Below, one piece after another: positions 1-9,700 of a DNA stretch of 28,198 nt. Source of the DNA: JANXVV01 sp038230975 (lineage in GTDB: Bacteria; Planctomycetota; Phycisphaerae; Tepidisphaerales; Tepidisphaeraceae); assembly GCA_038230975.1 (NCBI GenBank), contig JBBRMF010000038.1, positions 1 through 28,198 on the forward strand. Reading direction: 5' to 3'. The translations under genes and the position numbers were made by a program. Numbering within the stretch: position 1 is the stretch's first letter; every line of letters starts with the position of its first letter. A model generated the notes under the pieces. That model saw only the letters and a program-made list of their open reading frames with translations, had not been told where the DNA came from and searched no databases.

Positions 1-1
1 A

Positions 2-838
2 CCTCAGATTTTCACCGGCAGTGCCAGAACCCACATTGGCGATTATGCAGTGGAGGCGGAGTTGTCTCCGGGTGAGACCCTGCTTGCTTTGGGCGCCGGA
101 GGCCGTCCGGTAGTTCTCAAAAAATTAGATCTGGACTGTCTGGCCAATTTGGGCAATCTTCCGAAGCTTCATCCGAATATCCGAGACCGATTGGCTCGAG
201 TGAGCCAGTTGGCGCACGGGCGGGTTGCCAACCTGCATGGGGTGGAGCATATTCAAGGGCAAGTCTATCTGGTGTGGGAGTTCGCCGCCGGTGAGACTTT
301 GGAAAACTGGTCACTTCGGAAAGACGTCTCGTCCAAAAATCTGATGCTCGCGGCTCAGGAGTTGATTCTGACGCTTGAAGCCCTGCACGCGCGCGGAATC
401 GTCCACGGAGCCGTTCACGGTCGAAATGTCATCGTTGATGAGCATGGAAAACTGAAGCTCACGCATATCAGTCCTTTGCTGTACAGCGATCCACAGCATG
501 ATTTGAATTGCGTGGCGGAACTATTCATGAATCTGGCAAAGCAGCGGGGGGAGCCGGATTCTCCGCTGGAAAATCTGGCGCTGGCGGCAGACGATCCGGA
601 CGCGAATTTTCGATCGGTCGGAGCGCATGCTGCGTCGCTGATCGATCTTCGTCTGGGCAAGGCTTCCGATGCCGCCGGACGCCAGGCCGATTTACAACGA
701 CGTCGCCGTTCCCGATTTGCCGCATTCTGTCTCGCGCTGGCAGCGCTATTGTTCTCGCTCAGCATCGTAAAGTTCGTCAACCATCTATCCCCGAAATTGC
801 CGCGCCCTCCCGAAGCCAGTCCAGAGGCGATGAAGTAA
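2..838 (+). CDS. Protein-kinase-like (pseudokinase) membrane protein, 5' partial
   Basis: The frame is open to the left edge and has no ATG, GTG or TTG start before a GTG at 50. The visible residues before that GTG (IGDYAVEAEL) look like a kinase N-lobe, so the true start lies outside the window. A beta-3 lysine is present in VVLKKLD and a hinge-like segment in VYLVWEFAAGETL. The catalytic loop, normally HRDxKxxN, reads HGAVHGRN (about 404-427), and the DFG position reads HIS (about 464-472). The catalytic Asp and the metal-binding Asp are therefore both missing. A single membrane helix follows near the C-terminus (FAAFCLALAALLFSLSIV) after an RRRRSR stretch, leaving a short outer tail. The family call rests on these motifs only. 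It is inferred to be a catalytically dead scaffold or sensor for the DUF58/BatA genes that start 56 bp downstream. Confidence 0.6.
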   Translation, partial: PQIFTGSARTHIGDYAVEAELSPGETLLALGAGGRPVVLKKLDLDCLANLGNLPKLHPNIRDRLARVSQLAHGRVANLHGVEHIQGQVYLVWEFAAGETLENWSLRKDVSSKNLMLAAQELILTLEALHARGIVHGAVHGRNVIVDEHGKLKLTHISPLLYSDPQHDLNCVAELFMNLAKQRGEPDSPLENLALAADDPDANFRSVGAHAASLIDLRLGKASDAAGRQADLQRRRRSRFAAFCLALAALLFSLSIVKFVNHLSPKLPRPPEASPEAMK

Positions 839-880
839 AATCGATGGGCGTCTTGCCGGTTCTTCTCAAGCGTCATCCGC

Positions 881-886
881 TATAAT
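881..886 (+). promoter_or_regulatory. Perfect TATAAT box directly upstream of the DUF58 gene
   Basis: A consensus -10 hexamer lies 8 bp before the ATG at 895. No convincing -35 box is seen 16-18 bp upstream. If used, transcription would begin at or next to the start codon, giving a leaderless or nearly leaderless mRNA. Chance occurrence is possible. Confidence 0.25.
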
Positions 887-894
887 CTTTTCAG

Positions 895-1785
895 ATGAGT
901 CTTGTCAGCCGATATCTTGATCCGCTCTTGATTGAACGATTGAATTTTCTTCAATTGTCCGCCCGACGCGTCGTCAGCGGCAACACGGTCGGTCAGCACA
1001 AGAGCCCGGTGAAGGGAGCCAGTGTCGAGTTTCGGCAGCATCGGTTTTACGTTCCCGGTGATGATCCACGGCGACTGGATTGGCGCATTTTTGGGCGGAC
1101 AGATCGACCTTATGTCAAAGAGTACGATGAAGAAACCAATCTTCGCTGCCTGATTCTTCTGGATGGAAGCGGGTCGATGGCGTATGGCCGCAAGAGCGGC
1201 GCGAAGTTCGATTACGCCGCGAGCCTGGCGGCGTCATTGGGGTACTTGATGCTCGGTCAAACCGAGAGCGTGGGATTGGCGGTATTCCGCAAGCGAATCG
1301 AGACGTATCTGGCCCCGCGGGGGGGTACAGCACAGTTGGCACGGATGATCGACTTGCTGGAGCGGACCAACGCTCGGGGAGAATCATCGTTAGCCACCGC
1401 ATTGCATGATGCGGGAAACCGTTTGGAACGTCGGGCACTGGTGATCGTCATTTCCGATTTATTCACATCGCCCGAAAGATTTCGCGAAGGGATGGCACAT
1501 CTGAAACACGACCGTCACGAAGTAATTGTGATGCGGGTTCTGGATCGCGACGAGATCGAGTTTCCATTTCGAAGATGGTCTCGTTTCCAGGGATTGGAAG
1601 GCGAAGACGCGCAACTCTGCGAACCGGCACTGGCGCGAAAAACATACCTCGAACGATTCCAAAAACATCAGCAGGAGATAGAAGGACAATGTCATGCGTT
1701 ACATATTGAAATGCAGGCGTTCCCCACGGATGTGCCAATGGTAGACGGCCTGGGACGATTTCTCCGGAGCCGACAGGGAGCATAG
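895..1785 (+). CDS. DUF58 / von Willebrand factor A domain protein
   Basis: A 296-residue soluble protein. The DUF58 signature runs through residues 52-90 (VPGDDPRRLDWRIFGRTDRP, then KEYDEETNLRCLILLD) and leads straight into a VWA MIDAS motif D90-G-S92-G-S94 (LLDGSGSM). A second VWA strand (ALVIVISDLF) carries the typical SDL. No signal peptide or membrane helix is seen. In known clusters DUF58 proteins are encoded next to MoxR AAA+ ATPases and BatA-type VWA membrane proteins, and are thought to act in metal-dependent assembly or chaperone work at the envelope. The following BatA gene starts 5 bp after the stop, so the two are almost certainly co-transcribed. MoxR is not in the window. The exact substrate is unknown. 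Confidence 0.9.
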   Translation: MSLVSRYLDPLLIERLNFLQLSARRVVSGNTVGQHKSPVKGASVEFRQHRFYVPGDDPRRLDWRIFGRTDRPYVKEYDEETNLRCLILLDGSGSMAYGRKSGAKFDYAASLAASLGYLMLGQTESVGLAVFRKRIETYLAPRGGTAQLARMIDLLERTNARGESSLATALHDAGNRLERRALVIVISDLFTSPERFREGMAHLKHDRHEVIVMRVLDRDEIEFPFRRWSRFQGLEGEDAQLCEPALARKTYLERFQKHQQEIEGQCHALHIEMQAFPTDVPMVDGLGRFLRSRQGA

Positions 1786-1790
1786 GGTTG

Positions 1791-3956
1791 ATGAGTTTCT
1801 TAAATCCTATCATGCTCGCTGGATTGGCCGCCGGACTTGTGCCGCTGTTCCTGCACCTTTTGAACCGGTCGCGTTATCGAAACATCGATTGGGGAGCGAT
1901 GATGTTTCTGGACGGGGTGGAACCGCGAAGGCATTTGAATAGCACGCGACTTAAGCAATGGGGTTTGTTGGCGCTGCGATCGATGATCCTTGCGTTGCTG
2001 GCCGTGGGATTGGCCCGGCCGGTCATCCATGCTCGTGGGTTGCCACCGGCCTCTGTAGGGCGAACCGCAGCGGTTCTGCTGCTGGATCGATCCGCAAGCA
2101 TGGCGTTGAATGACAACGGTCGAGTACGATTGGATTTGGCCCGGGAAGCGGTTTTCCAAATCCTCTCACCCGGTTTTCATCGCGGTGATGATCTATGGCT
2201 TGCCACGCTCGGCGATGGCAATCCGAATGCGATCGCCCGCTACGCCAGCGACCCGCAGGAGATGGCCCGATTTGTCAGGGAGGTCACCGTCACTTCCGGT
2301 GAAGCAGATGTGGCGGCGGGACTTCGTAAAGCGATCGAACTGCTGATTCGCGCAGAAGCCCCTAATCGAGAGATCTATCTTTTTTGCGATCGGCAATCTG
2401 ACAGTTGGCGCAACGTCAATGAAGCATTTCTGCGCGATTGGCAGCAGCGTCTGTCGCGACTGCCGCATGCGCCGCGATTGTTTGTAGTGCCGGTCGGTTC
2501 GGATGACACGGACAATGTCGTCGTCGAGGCAATCGAACCTCTTCGCCAGCCATTGGTGACTGAGCAACCGGTGGATATCGCCGTCAGGCTGCGGAATCAT
2601 GGGACGGTCCCCCGCGCGGCAAAACAATTGACGGTGGAAATCCGGACGGTGAACGGCACACGGGTCGCCCGCCAACTTCCGGTGAATCTACCGGCGGATC
2701 AAGCGATCACGGTGATCGTACCCGTGACATTCACTCAGTCCGGGTCCAATGTCATCACCGCCAGGATTGATGCACCCGGGACACTTGCAGAAAATGAATT
2801 ACATTACTCGGTCGAAGTCCTGAAGGATTTTAAAGCGTTGATTGTTGACGGCGATGAAGGCGAAGGTGCATTTCAAGGCGGCGCTGATTTTTTGAAGTTG
2901 GCGATCGGTCCTCCGCCGGTATCGAAGCGCAATACGGCGATCGTCACCGTCGTCCGTCCCGACGCATGGGGACCGGTGGATCTGCGCGACTATCGAGTGC
3001 TGGTGTTGGCCAACGTTCCTTCGGTCACGGATACGCAGGCGGAGGCGATCCAACGCTTCGTCTACGGCGGCGGTGGATTGATGATCGCGCCCGGCGATCA
3101 GACTCGCGTCGAAAACTACAACCAGTTGTTGCCCTGGTTGCCCGCGACGCTTTACGCTCCGATTGCCGAAAGCGCCGACGGATCTACGAAAATCGGATCG
3201 GTCGAGCTTTCTCATCCAATCTTTCGATTTCTGGACGGCCGGGCAGATCCCAGTCCTGCGGTGGTTCGACGCTACTTTCCAACGAAACCCAAAGTAGGCT
3301 CGCTGACACTCGGCAGTTATTTGAATGGCAGACCGTTTTTGTTCGAGCGCATTTTGGGCCGGGGGCGAATCTTGCTGATGACGATTCCGGCGGATGCCGA
3401 TTGGAGTATCCTGCCGCTCACGCACTTTTTTCTTCCATTTGCGCAGTCGGCGGTTCGCTACGTCGCCGCGGGGCCGCTGGTTGACAGTGCAATAAAGCGA
3501 AACGTGGTTTTGGGTCGACCCATTCTCGCCGATTTTGACGAGCCGCTGGACGCCCGAAACGTGGTAATTACCGGGCCGCAGGGTCGGGCTGAGGCTTCAT
3601 CCTTTGCCGTTTCGCAATTTGGAATCACCAGCCAGGTTCGCTACACCGGTGCGCAAGTGCCCGGGATCTACAAGGTTTCACCGCACAAGGACATCGATGC
3701 GCAAACCGTTCAGTTCGTCGTGCGAACGCCGGCTGCGGAATCCGACTTGAGCGTTTTTCCCCGCGAGCGCTGGCAATGGTTGGAAAGAGAATTAAGCGTC
3801 GAGCGGATCGATCCGCAGGGAGGACGTCTGGCGGCGTCGCAGGAGGCGTTCCGAAGTGGCATCGAATTATGGTTGCCATGCTTGGGCGCGGTGATCGTAC
3901 TGAGTGTGGTTGAACTGTCCGCGACGCGCCGATGGGCGGGGAGACTGCATGAGTAG
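1791..3956 (+). CDS. BatA-domain VWA membrane protein
   Basis: A 721-residue protein. The ATG at 1791 is preferred over the TTG immediately before it because it begins MSFLNPIMLAGLAAGLVPLF, the usual first line of BatA N-terminal domains, with GGAG about 10 bp upstream. Membrane helices lie near residues 5-22 and 58-75. A VWA domain follows with MIDAS D99-R-S101-A-S103 (LLLDRSASM). After a beta-sandwich (VDIAVRLRNHGTVP) comes a glutamine-amidotransferase-like fold (FKALIVDGDEG ... VLVLANVPSVTDTQAEAI ... GGGGLMIAPGD). A last membrane helix sits near the C-terminus (LWLPCLGAVIVLSVVEL). The VWA and middle domains are expected outside the membrane. It overlaps the next gene by 8 bp, indicating translational coupling. 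Confidence 0.88.
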   Translation: MSFLNPIMLAGLAAGLVPLFLHLLNRSRYRNIDWGAMMFLDGVEPRRHLNSTRLKQWGLLALRSMILALLAVGLARPVIHARGLPPASVGRTAAVLLLDRSASMALNDNGRVRLDLAREAVFQILSPGFHRGDDLWLATLGDGNPNAIARYASDPQEMARFVREVTVTSGEADVAAGLRKAIELLIRAEAPNREIYLFCDRQSDSWRNVNEAFLRDWQQRLSRLPHAPRLFVVPVGSDDTDNVVVEAIEPLRQPLVTEQPVDIAVRLRNHGTVPRAAKQLTVEIRTVNGTRVARQLPVNLPADQAITVIVPVTFTQSGSNVITARIDAPGTLAENELHYSVEVLKDFKALIVDGDEGEGAFQGGADFLKLAIGPPPVSKRNTAIVTVVRPDAWGPVDLRDYRVLVLANVPSVTDTQAEAIQRFVYGGGGLMIAPGDQTRVENYNQLLPWLPATLYAPIAESADGSTKIGSVELSHPIFRFLDGRADPSPAVVRRYFPTKPKVGSLTLGSYLNGRPFLFERILGRGRILLMTIPADADWSILPLTHFFLPFAQSAVRYVAAGPLVDSAIKRNVVLGRPILADFDEPLDARNVVITGPQGRAEASSFAVSQFGITSQVRYTGAQVPGIYKVSPHKDIDAQTVQFVVRTPAAESDLSVFPRERWQWLERELSVERIDPQGGRLAASQEAFRSGIELWLPCLGAVIVLSVVELSATRRWAGRLHE

Positions 3957-5193
3957 CGACCCCATTCTTGCGGGCCTGATATGGCAATCGCCGCGCGCCG
4001 CGCCGCTGGTCTCGCTGTTAATTGGTGTTTTACTGCTTGCGTCGATCGTGGTCTACATGCCGCAGTCCACTCGATTGCGCCGCAGATGGCGTTTGATCTT
4101 GCCGACGATACGTTTGGCCGCGCTTTCTGCTTTGGCGGTATCGCTACTACAACCGATCATTACTCGCGTGCCGCCTGCGGGGCAATCGGCAGCCATCGTG
4201 CTGGTGGTGGATCGATTCACCAGCATGGCTGTTCGCGATCGGCAACGTCGACCGGGGCAACTGGTAGCGTTAGCCGACGGAATGGGATGGCTTTCTGAAT
4301 CCTCGCGGGCCAGTGGCGATGAAATTATTCAAAGTGTCCGCGCGGTACAAACGCGCCTGGCCGAAGTTTCCGATGCACAAAGTGAATTGGCATATGCATC
4401 GCTGTCCGGCCGTAGCGCACCCGAGGCAGTGACCCGCCTGGCCAATGCGACATCGGAATTTAATGCCGCTGCGAACGCGTTATTGGCGCGGCAATCGACC
4501 CTCGGTCCCAAGACGCAGTTGTTTGCGGCGCTGTTAAAACTACAAGAGCAATTGAAGCGGCCGAGGAAGGGAACGTCGGAAGAGGCATGGGCTTCTTCCA
4601 TGAGAGTCATACTCGGAACCGTGGTGAGCGCGGCGGATAACTTTCAGTCGACATCGGACGAGACACTCTACAACACGAATCCCGCCGTGCGCGCACTTTG
4701 CCGTGAATTGCAGGAACAGTCACGTTTAGAGTTAACGGAGCAAGCCATCGTGCGTCATGGCTCGGGTTTGCTGTCGAAGCTACCTTCGAACACTCCGATT
4801 TATGGCTTTTCCATCGGGCAGGAAGTCACTGCAATGCCGTTAAGCGGTGGTGGCCGACCGGTGCGAAGGTTGCTCTTGAATACCGAAGCGGGCGGGAAAG
4901 ATCTTGCTGGTGCCGTGCGCGCAGCCCTTGATGAACTGAGCGGCGTGCCAGTGGAAGCCGTGGTGTTATTCTCCGATGGACGCCGACCTGCAGGAATATC
5001 GACCGACGATACTTCAGGTCGGTCGCCGGCGGTAAATGTCCCGGTATATGCCATCTCGACGGCACCCAAAGGAACATCCGTCGACTGGTCGCTCTCGCAT
5101 ATTTCCCTGCCGACGGGAGTGTATGCCCAAGAGCCGTTTGTGGTTCGCGTCCGAGTGCATGGAGTGGGCGTGGGTCCTGGATCGTCGATTTAG
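3949..5193 (+). CDS. VWA-like membrane protein, N-terminal half ending at an in-frame TAG
   Basis: 414 residues from the ATG at 3949, which overlaps the preceding stop (ATGAGTAG). Two membrane helices (about 18-36 and 48-66) precede a VWA-like domain. Its MIDAS segment reads VVDRFTSM, so the first Ser of DxSxS is replaced by Phe. A helical insert (about 120-270) and a second Rossmann-like strand set (VEAVVLFSDGRRPAG) follow. The protein stops at TAG 5191-5193 in the middle of a beta-sandwich (EPFVVRVRVHGVGVGPGSSI). The same frame continues for another 513 codons with the rest of that sandwich and the expected C-terminal domains, so this is best read as the front part of one roughly 928-codon gene. 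It may be a nonsense mutant, a readthrough gene or a sequence error. Confidence 0.75.
   Translation: MSSDPILAGLIWQSPRAAPLVSLLIGVLLLASIVVYMPQSTRLRRRWRLILPTIRLAALSALAVSLLQPIITRVPPAGQSAAIVLVVDRFTSMAVRDRQRRPGQLVALADGMGWLSESSRASGDEIIQSVRAVQTRLAEVSDAQSELAYASLSGRSAPEAVTRLANATSEFNAAANALLARQSTLGPKTQLFAALLKLQEQLKRPRKGTSEEAWASSMRVILGTVVSAADNFQSTSDETLYNTNPAVRALCRELQEQSRLELTEQAIVRHGSGLLSKLPSNTPIYGFSIGQEVTAMPLSGGGRPVRRLLLNTEAGGKDLAGAVRAALDELSGVPVEAVVLFSDGRRPAGISTDDTSGRSPAVNVPVYAISTAPKGTSVDWSLSHISLPTGVYAQEPFVVRVRVHGVGVGPGSSI
5191..5193 (+). other. In-frame amber codon splitting the VWA/CARDB membrane protein gene
   Basis: Reading in the frame of the ATG at 3949, codon 415 is TAG, flanked by TCG ATT and GTG CGA with no frame change. 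The strand pattern GSSI-x-VRCNV continues across it, so a single base change to a sense codon would restore a full-length protein. Confidence 0.85.
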
Positions 5194-6735
5194 GTGCGAT
5201 GTAACGTTGAACCGCTAAAGACCGGCGTATCACCAGCGACATCCCCCACAAAAACCAATACTGCATCGGCTCATTCGGCATCCGAAATTCAGCGTGCGGG
5301 GCTCAATGTGAAAAACGTTGTGCTGGGCCCGGATCTGACGGCAGAGACCGAGTTTGAACTCAAGATCGACGAGCCCGGTTCAAGGCGCATTACGATCCGA
5401 GTTCCGGAAGCGACGGGCGAAATCACGTCAGACAATAATGCGGTCGAGCGTTGGGTGAAAGTCTATCCGAAGAAGCTCAAGGTCACTTTGCTGGCCATGG
5501 CACCGACATGGGACTACCGATATCTTCGCGATGCACTGAATGTGCAGGCAGGCATATCGCTGCATACACACTTGATGGAAGATGAAAATTTTTCTCTGCC
5601 TCCGGAGGAGATTCTTCTACAGGATGTCGTCGTGCTTTTTGACGTGGCGGTATCCGCTCTTTCCACAGCGCAGTGGAAAGCATTGCGGGCCTTGCCGGTG
5701 GAACGAGGCGGGGCGGTTGTGCTAGTGGCGGGGGCCGAGCATTTGCCGGTGGATTACAACTCCGATTTGATGGCAGATTTTTTGCCTTTTTGGACCGAGC
5801 GCGCCGAGATCGGCGGGGCCCTGATGTCAATCGGTGAAACCAGGCCCACATGGCGAACCTGGCACGGAGAAGGGGCAGTCTATCATTTGATCCCGCCCGC
5901 CGATGCGCCGCGTCGATTGCGATTGTCCGATTCAGATCAAAACGAGCCGCGAATTTGGGATTCCTTGCCACCGCTCTATCGCTATGTGAGCCTCCCACCG
6001 TTGAAGCCCACCGCCAGAGCTCTTTTAGTCGAGCGGGAAACCGGCGAGCCGATCATGACCCAAATGCCACTGGGTGCCGGTCAGGTTCTTTTTGTCGGCA
6101 CGGACGAAACTTGGCGATGGCGGCATAAAACGGGCCACACATTTCAAGAGGAAATCTGGCGGCAAGTGCTCCGCAACGCGACTGAATCGCCCTACGCGGT
6201 CACCACCGGCCGAGTATCGTTGGATCTTGGAAAGGCCGCCATCGCCGCCGGAGAACCGGTGGATATCCGCATCAAGCTCGAAGGCGGAACCGGAATCGCT
6301 TCGCGACCGACTTTCGCCGATGTGCAGGTGTTGCGCGATGGCGTTTCCATTCGCTCGCAGACCCTTACTTCCTCCGAAGCCGATCCGTCGCGCTGCGCGG
6401 GAACGCTTCTTGGACTGCCCGGCGGCCACTACGTCATCGAAGCTCGTGTGGATGATCAGGTGGTTGAGTATCCGCTTCATGTCGTCGAGTTGTATGAAAA
6501 AGAACTGGAAGATCCTTCCGGCGACCGGGTTGCCTTAGAGCGAATCGCCAAAGCATCCGGCGGAAGAGTATTGTCACTCGAGCAGATGCGTGAGCTGCCC
6601 CCATTACTCGCGGCCATCTCGCGAGAACCGCGCCTGGTGACCTTGGCGTTGTGGGACAGTATGTATCTTTTTGTTTTTGTCGTGGCCTGTTTTGCGGCAG
6701 AATGGGCTTTGCGCAAGCGACTTGGACTGGCATGA
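5194..6735 (+). CDS. C-terminal half of the split VWA-family membrane protein (CARDB-like and GATase-like domains)
   Basis: 513 residues if counted from the GTG directly after the TAG. It has no convincing ribosome-binding site and no ATG near its front. It opens in the middle of a CARDB-like sandwich that ends in the typical PGSRRITIRVPEATGEITSD then NNAVERWVKV. Next comes a glutamine-amidotransferase-like fold (VTLLAMAPTWDYRYLRDAL, then VVVLFDVAVSALSTAQWKAL and GGAVVLVAGAEHLP). An MPLGAGQVLFVGTDETWRWR segment follows, then another beta domain, and a C-terminal membrane helix (LWDSMYLFVFVVACFAAEWA) ending in LRKRLGLA. In related planctomycete proteins these parts are one polypeptide with an N-terminal VWA domain (from memory). 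Independent translation of this half by reinitiation is possible but unproven. Confidence 0.7.
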   Translation: MRCNVEPLKTGVSPATSPTKTNTASAHSASEIQRAGLNVKNVVLGPDLTAETEFELKIDEPGSRRITIRVPEATGEITSDNNAVERWVKVYPKKLKVTLLAMAPTWDYRYLRDALNVQAGISLHTHLMEDENFSLPPEEILLQDVVVLFDVAVSALSTAQWKALRALPVERGGAVVLVAGAEHLPVDYNSDLMADFLPFWTERAEIGGALMSIGETRPTWRTWHGEGAVYHLIPPADAPRRLRLSDSDQNEPRIWDSLPPLYRYVSLPPLKPTARALLVERETGEPIMTQMPLGAGQVLFVGTDETWRWRHKTGHTFQEEIWRQVLRNATESPYAVTTGRVSLDLGKAAIAAGEPVDIRIKLEGGTGIASRPTFADVQVLRDGVSIRSQTLTSSEADPSRCAGTLLGLPGGHYVIEARVDDQVVEYPLHVVELYEKELEDPSGDRVALERIAKASGGRVLSLEQMRELPPLLAAISREPRLVTLALWDSMYLFVFVVACFAAEWALRKRLGLA

Positions 6736-6784
6736 TGAAGCTGAAAACCCGAACAGTCCTAAAATGTTTAACGACGAATAATCC

Positions 6785-9700
6785 ATGAACGCCCTCGATC
6801 CATTTCCGCCCGCCATCCGTCACTTGCTTCGCGCGTTCATTGCGCGGCGTCGGTTCGTGCTGCTCGTGCGCGGAATCGGAATGTCGATTGCGATCGGGCT
6901 GGCCTGGATTCTCACCTTCTGCTTTGCAGACCGCTTCTTTCATTTCCTGACGTTTTGGCGGTGCGTGGGATTGATCATGTTCGTCAGTCTCACGGGAACG
7001 ACCGGTGTCCGATATGTCATCCGCGCATTTCTAAAAGTGGACTGGATTCAGGTTGCCGAACAGATTGAAAGTCGCACGGATCAATTTGAACAGCGTCTGA
7101 CGACGGTGGTTTCGCAGTTACTTGGCCCGGTCGAGAAACGTGGATCAACGGCCATGTTGCAGCGTATTCAGGCAGAGGCCGAATCGCTGGCCACAAAAAA
7201 TGATTGCCCACACTGGATTCCATGGAAGCTCGCGCTCATGCCATGGATGTTATCCGCAGGCGTTACCGTCCTTTTTGCGGTGATGTGGCCCGTGGCTCGC
7301 CTGGACATGCCGCGACTTGTTTCGCGGTTCGTTCATCCCATGCGCCGAATCGAACCGGTGACCCTAACCCGCCTTGAAGTGTTGCCTCGCGATACGGAAA
7401 TATCCGCGGGCCAATCAGTCACCATCGCGGCGACCGTTGCGAATATAGGTTCAGGCTCACAGGCCGCAGTCATTCAGGCTCGAGGGATCTTCCTCCATCT
7501 CAGCACGGACGGTCGTACCTGGTCGAGAGCGACAATGAACGCCGATCGGGTTGCGGGCGTATCCAACCGATTTACATTCCCGTTACCCGGGATCGACCGC
7601 GATCTCAGTTATTACGTACAAGGCGGGGATGCGCGGAGTGAGCAATACCAGATCAAAGTCAAACGGATTCCGACCGTCGTTGAGTTTCGGATTCGTTATG
7701 TTTACCCGGTATATACGAGTCATGCGCCGGTATGGGCAACCAATTCCGATGGGTTGATCGAATCACTCACCGGATGCGATGCGACGGTTTGGGTGACATC
7801 GACGGAACCGTTGTCGTCCGCGACTTTGATCGTCGATGATCGCCGGGTTGAAATGAACTGTCCGGATAAACTCACGCAATGGCAGGCACAGATATCGATC
7901 ACGGAAAACGCAACGTGCACGCTCGATATGAAAAGTGTGGCAGGTGTGATAGGCCATGGACCGACACCCATGTTGCTCAAAGCGCTGCCGGATAAGGAAC
8001 CGAAGGTGGGGATCCAGCAACCCGTAAACGACTTGCGCCTTTCCGCGACCGATGCGATAACGCTGCACTACAACGCATCCGATGACTATGGCCTGAAATC
8101 GCTTGAAACGGTGGTGGAGATGAACGGTGCCATCGTAGCCGCATTTCCAATTGTGTTGCCGTTCAACGCGCCGCGCCGAGAAGGGGACTTCACGTTTGAT
8201 TTATCAGATCTTCAGCCAAAAGTCGGCGATGTGATTTCACTGTCGCTTCGGGCGGAGGATTTCAAAGGACATCGGAAACAAAGTGAAATCCGACAGATCT
8301 TGATCGCCCCGGTCTCGGTTGGAGTCAAAGCCTACGCGCGCGCAGCGGAACTTAAGCGGGCCGGTCGGTTGGTCGCTTCGTGGGTTGAATCACTGAACAA
8401 AGCACGTGATGCGCTGAACGCGGCGCGATCGACTGACCCGCGCAACAAAGGTCAGGAAGCCTGGACCGCGGCCAATCGGGCACTGGCCGCCAGCGGCGAA
8501 GCGGCGATTACATTTCGACAGGCGATGCTCCGCGTGCTCATTCGCAATGAATCACCAGAGCTCGGGACGACACTGGCCAACTGGATCGATGAAACCTCCC
8601 AGCCGGTTATGGATCCCGGTCGACCTTTATCCGCCGCGGCGCGCAACGACAATACGGTTCTCGACCGTCTGGGATCTCGCCTTAATCGCGCCAGGGAAAT
8701 AAAGGATGCACTCGCGATCGTGCTGCAAGGTGAGCAGGCTTCAATTGTGGAGACCGAATTGCGGGATATTCGCGCCGTTGCGGCCGCGCCTTCCAATGGG
8801 AAAAAAATCACTGAACTTCGAAACAAAACGACCGATCGGGCAAAGCAACTCGTTGACGAAGTATTGCGCGAACTCATCTTGAGTGCGTCAATGCCCGGGC
8901 TCGACGGACAGCTTCACCAGCGGATCGAACGAGCAAAATCGATCGTCAATAACCAGAAGCCCGTAAATTTCTCACCAGCCGTGGCGGAGTGGTCGGAACG
9001 CCTGCGAAAGCCAGGGACCGCGGGCTCCGCTTTCCCATTGCGATTGCAGGCGGCATCGCAGGCCGAAGCGCTGCGGGCATCGGGCGATCTTGGTTTGGCA
9101 CGTGATCTTCAGCTTGCCGGACGGCTTGCAAATCAGCTGGCACAGACAACGGTGCAGGCGCGCGATACCGAACGCGGCAGAACGAAACCTGAGTTGCGAG
9201 GAAAGATTTTTGAACTGGTTTCACAATTCGAGCACGCATTCAATACGCTGATTCATGATCGGTCCCATGCCCAAGAGGCGCGGAAGGAGTTGTTAAAAAT
9301 CGATACCGAAGCAGCGGGATTCACCGAGTCGACTGAAGAAATCGCGTTCGAGGCCAGCGCGCTGGCTTCGCGTCGATTGATTGAAGCGACGTCGCAACTC
9401 GATTCCAAGCTGGCGGTTGAAGTCGGACACTCAAGTCGCGAGGAATCGCGCCGCTTTCAGGAAGATATGGCAATGATGTCGAATCAGGCGGCCGCGATTG
9501 ATCGGCTTATTGTGGGCCAGCAAATTGCCCGGGAATTTGCCGCGAAAGGCGATATCAAAAAGGCTTCCTACGGTGAATCATCTTTGGCCGTGGATTTGGA
9601 TATCTTACTTCGCGCAGGCGAGTTAGTCGCTTCGACGCAACCTTCGGCTGAGATCCACGATATGGCTGATTTGTCCGTCGCCGGTCCGGTACCTACGCCT

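Noticed and set aside
415..876. 153-residue - strand frame opposite the pseudokinase gene
   Set aside because: Arg/Ser/Ala-rich low-complexity translation typical of an antisense shadow in GC-rich coding DNA.
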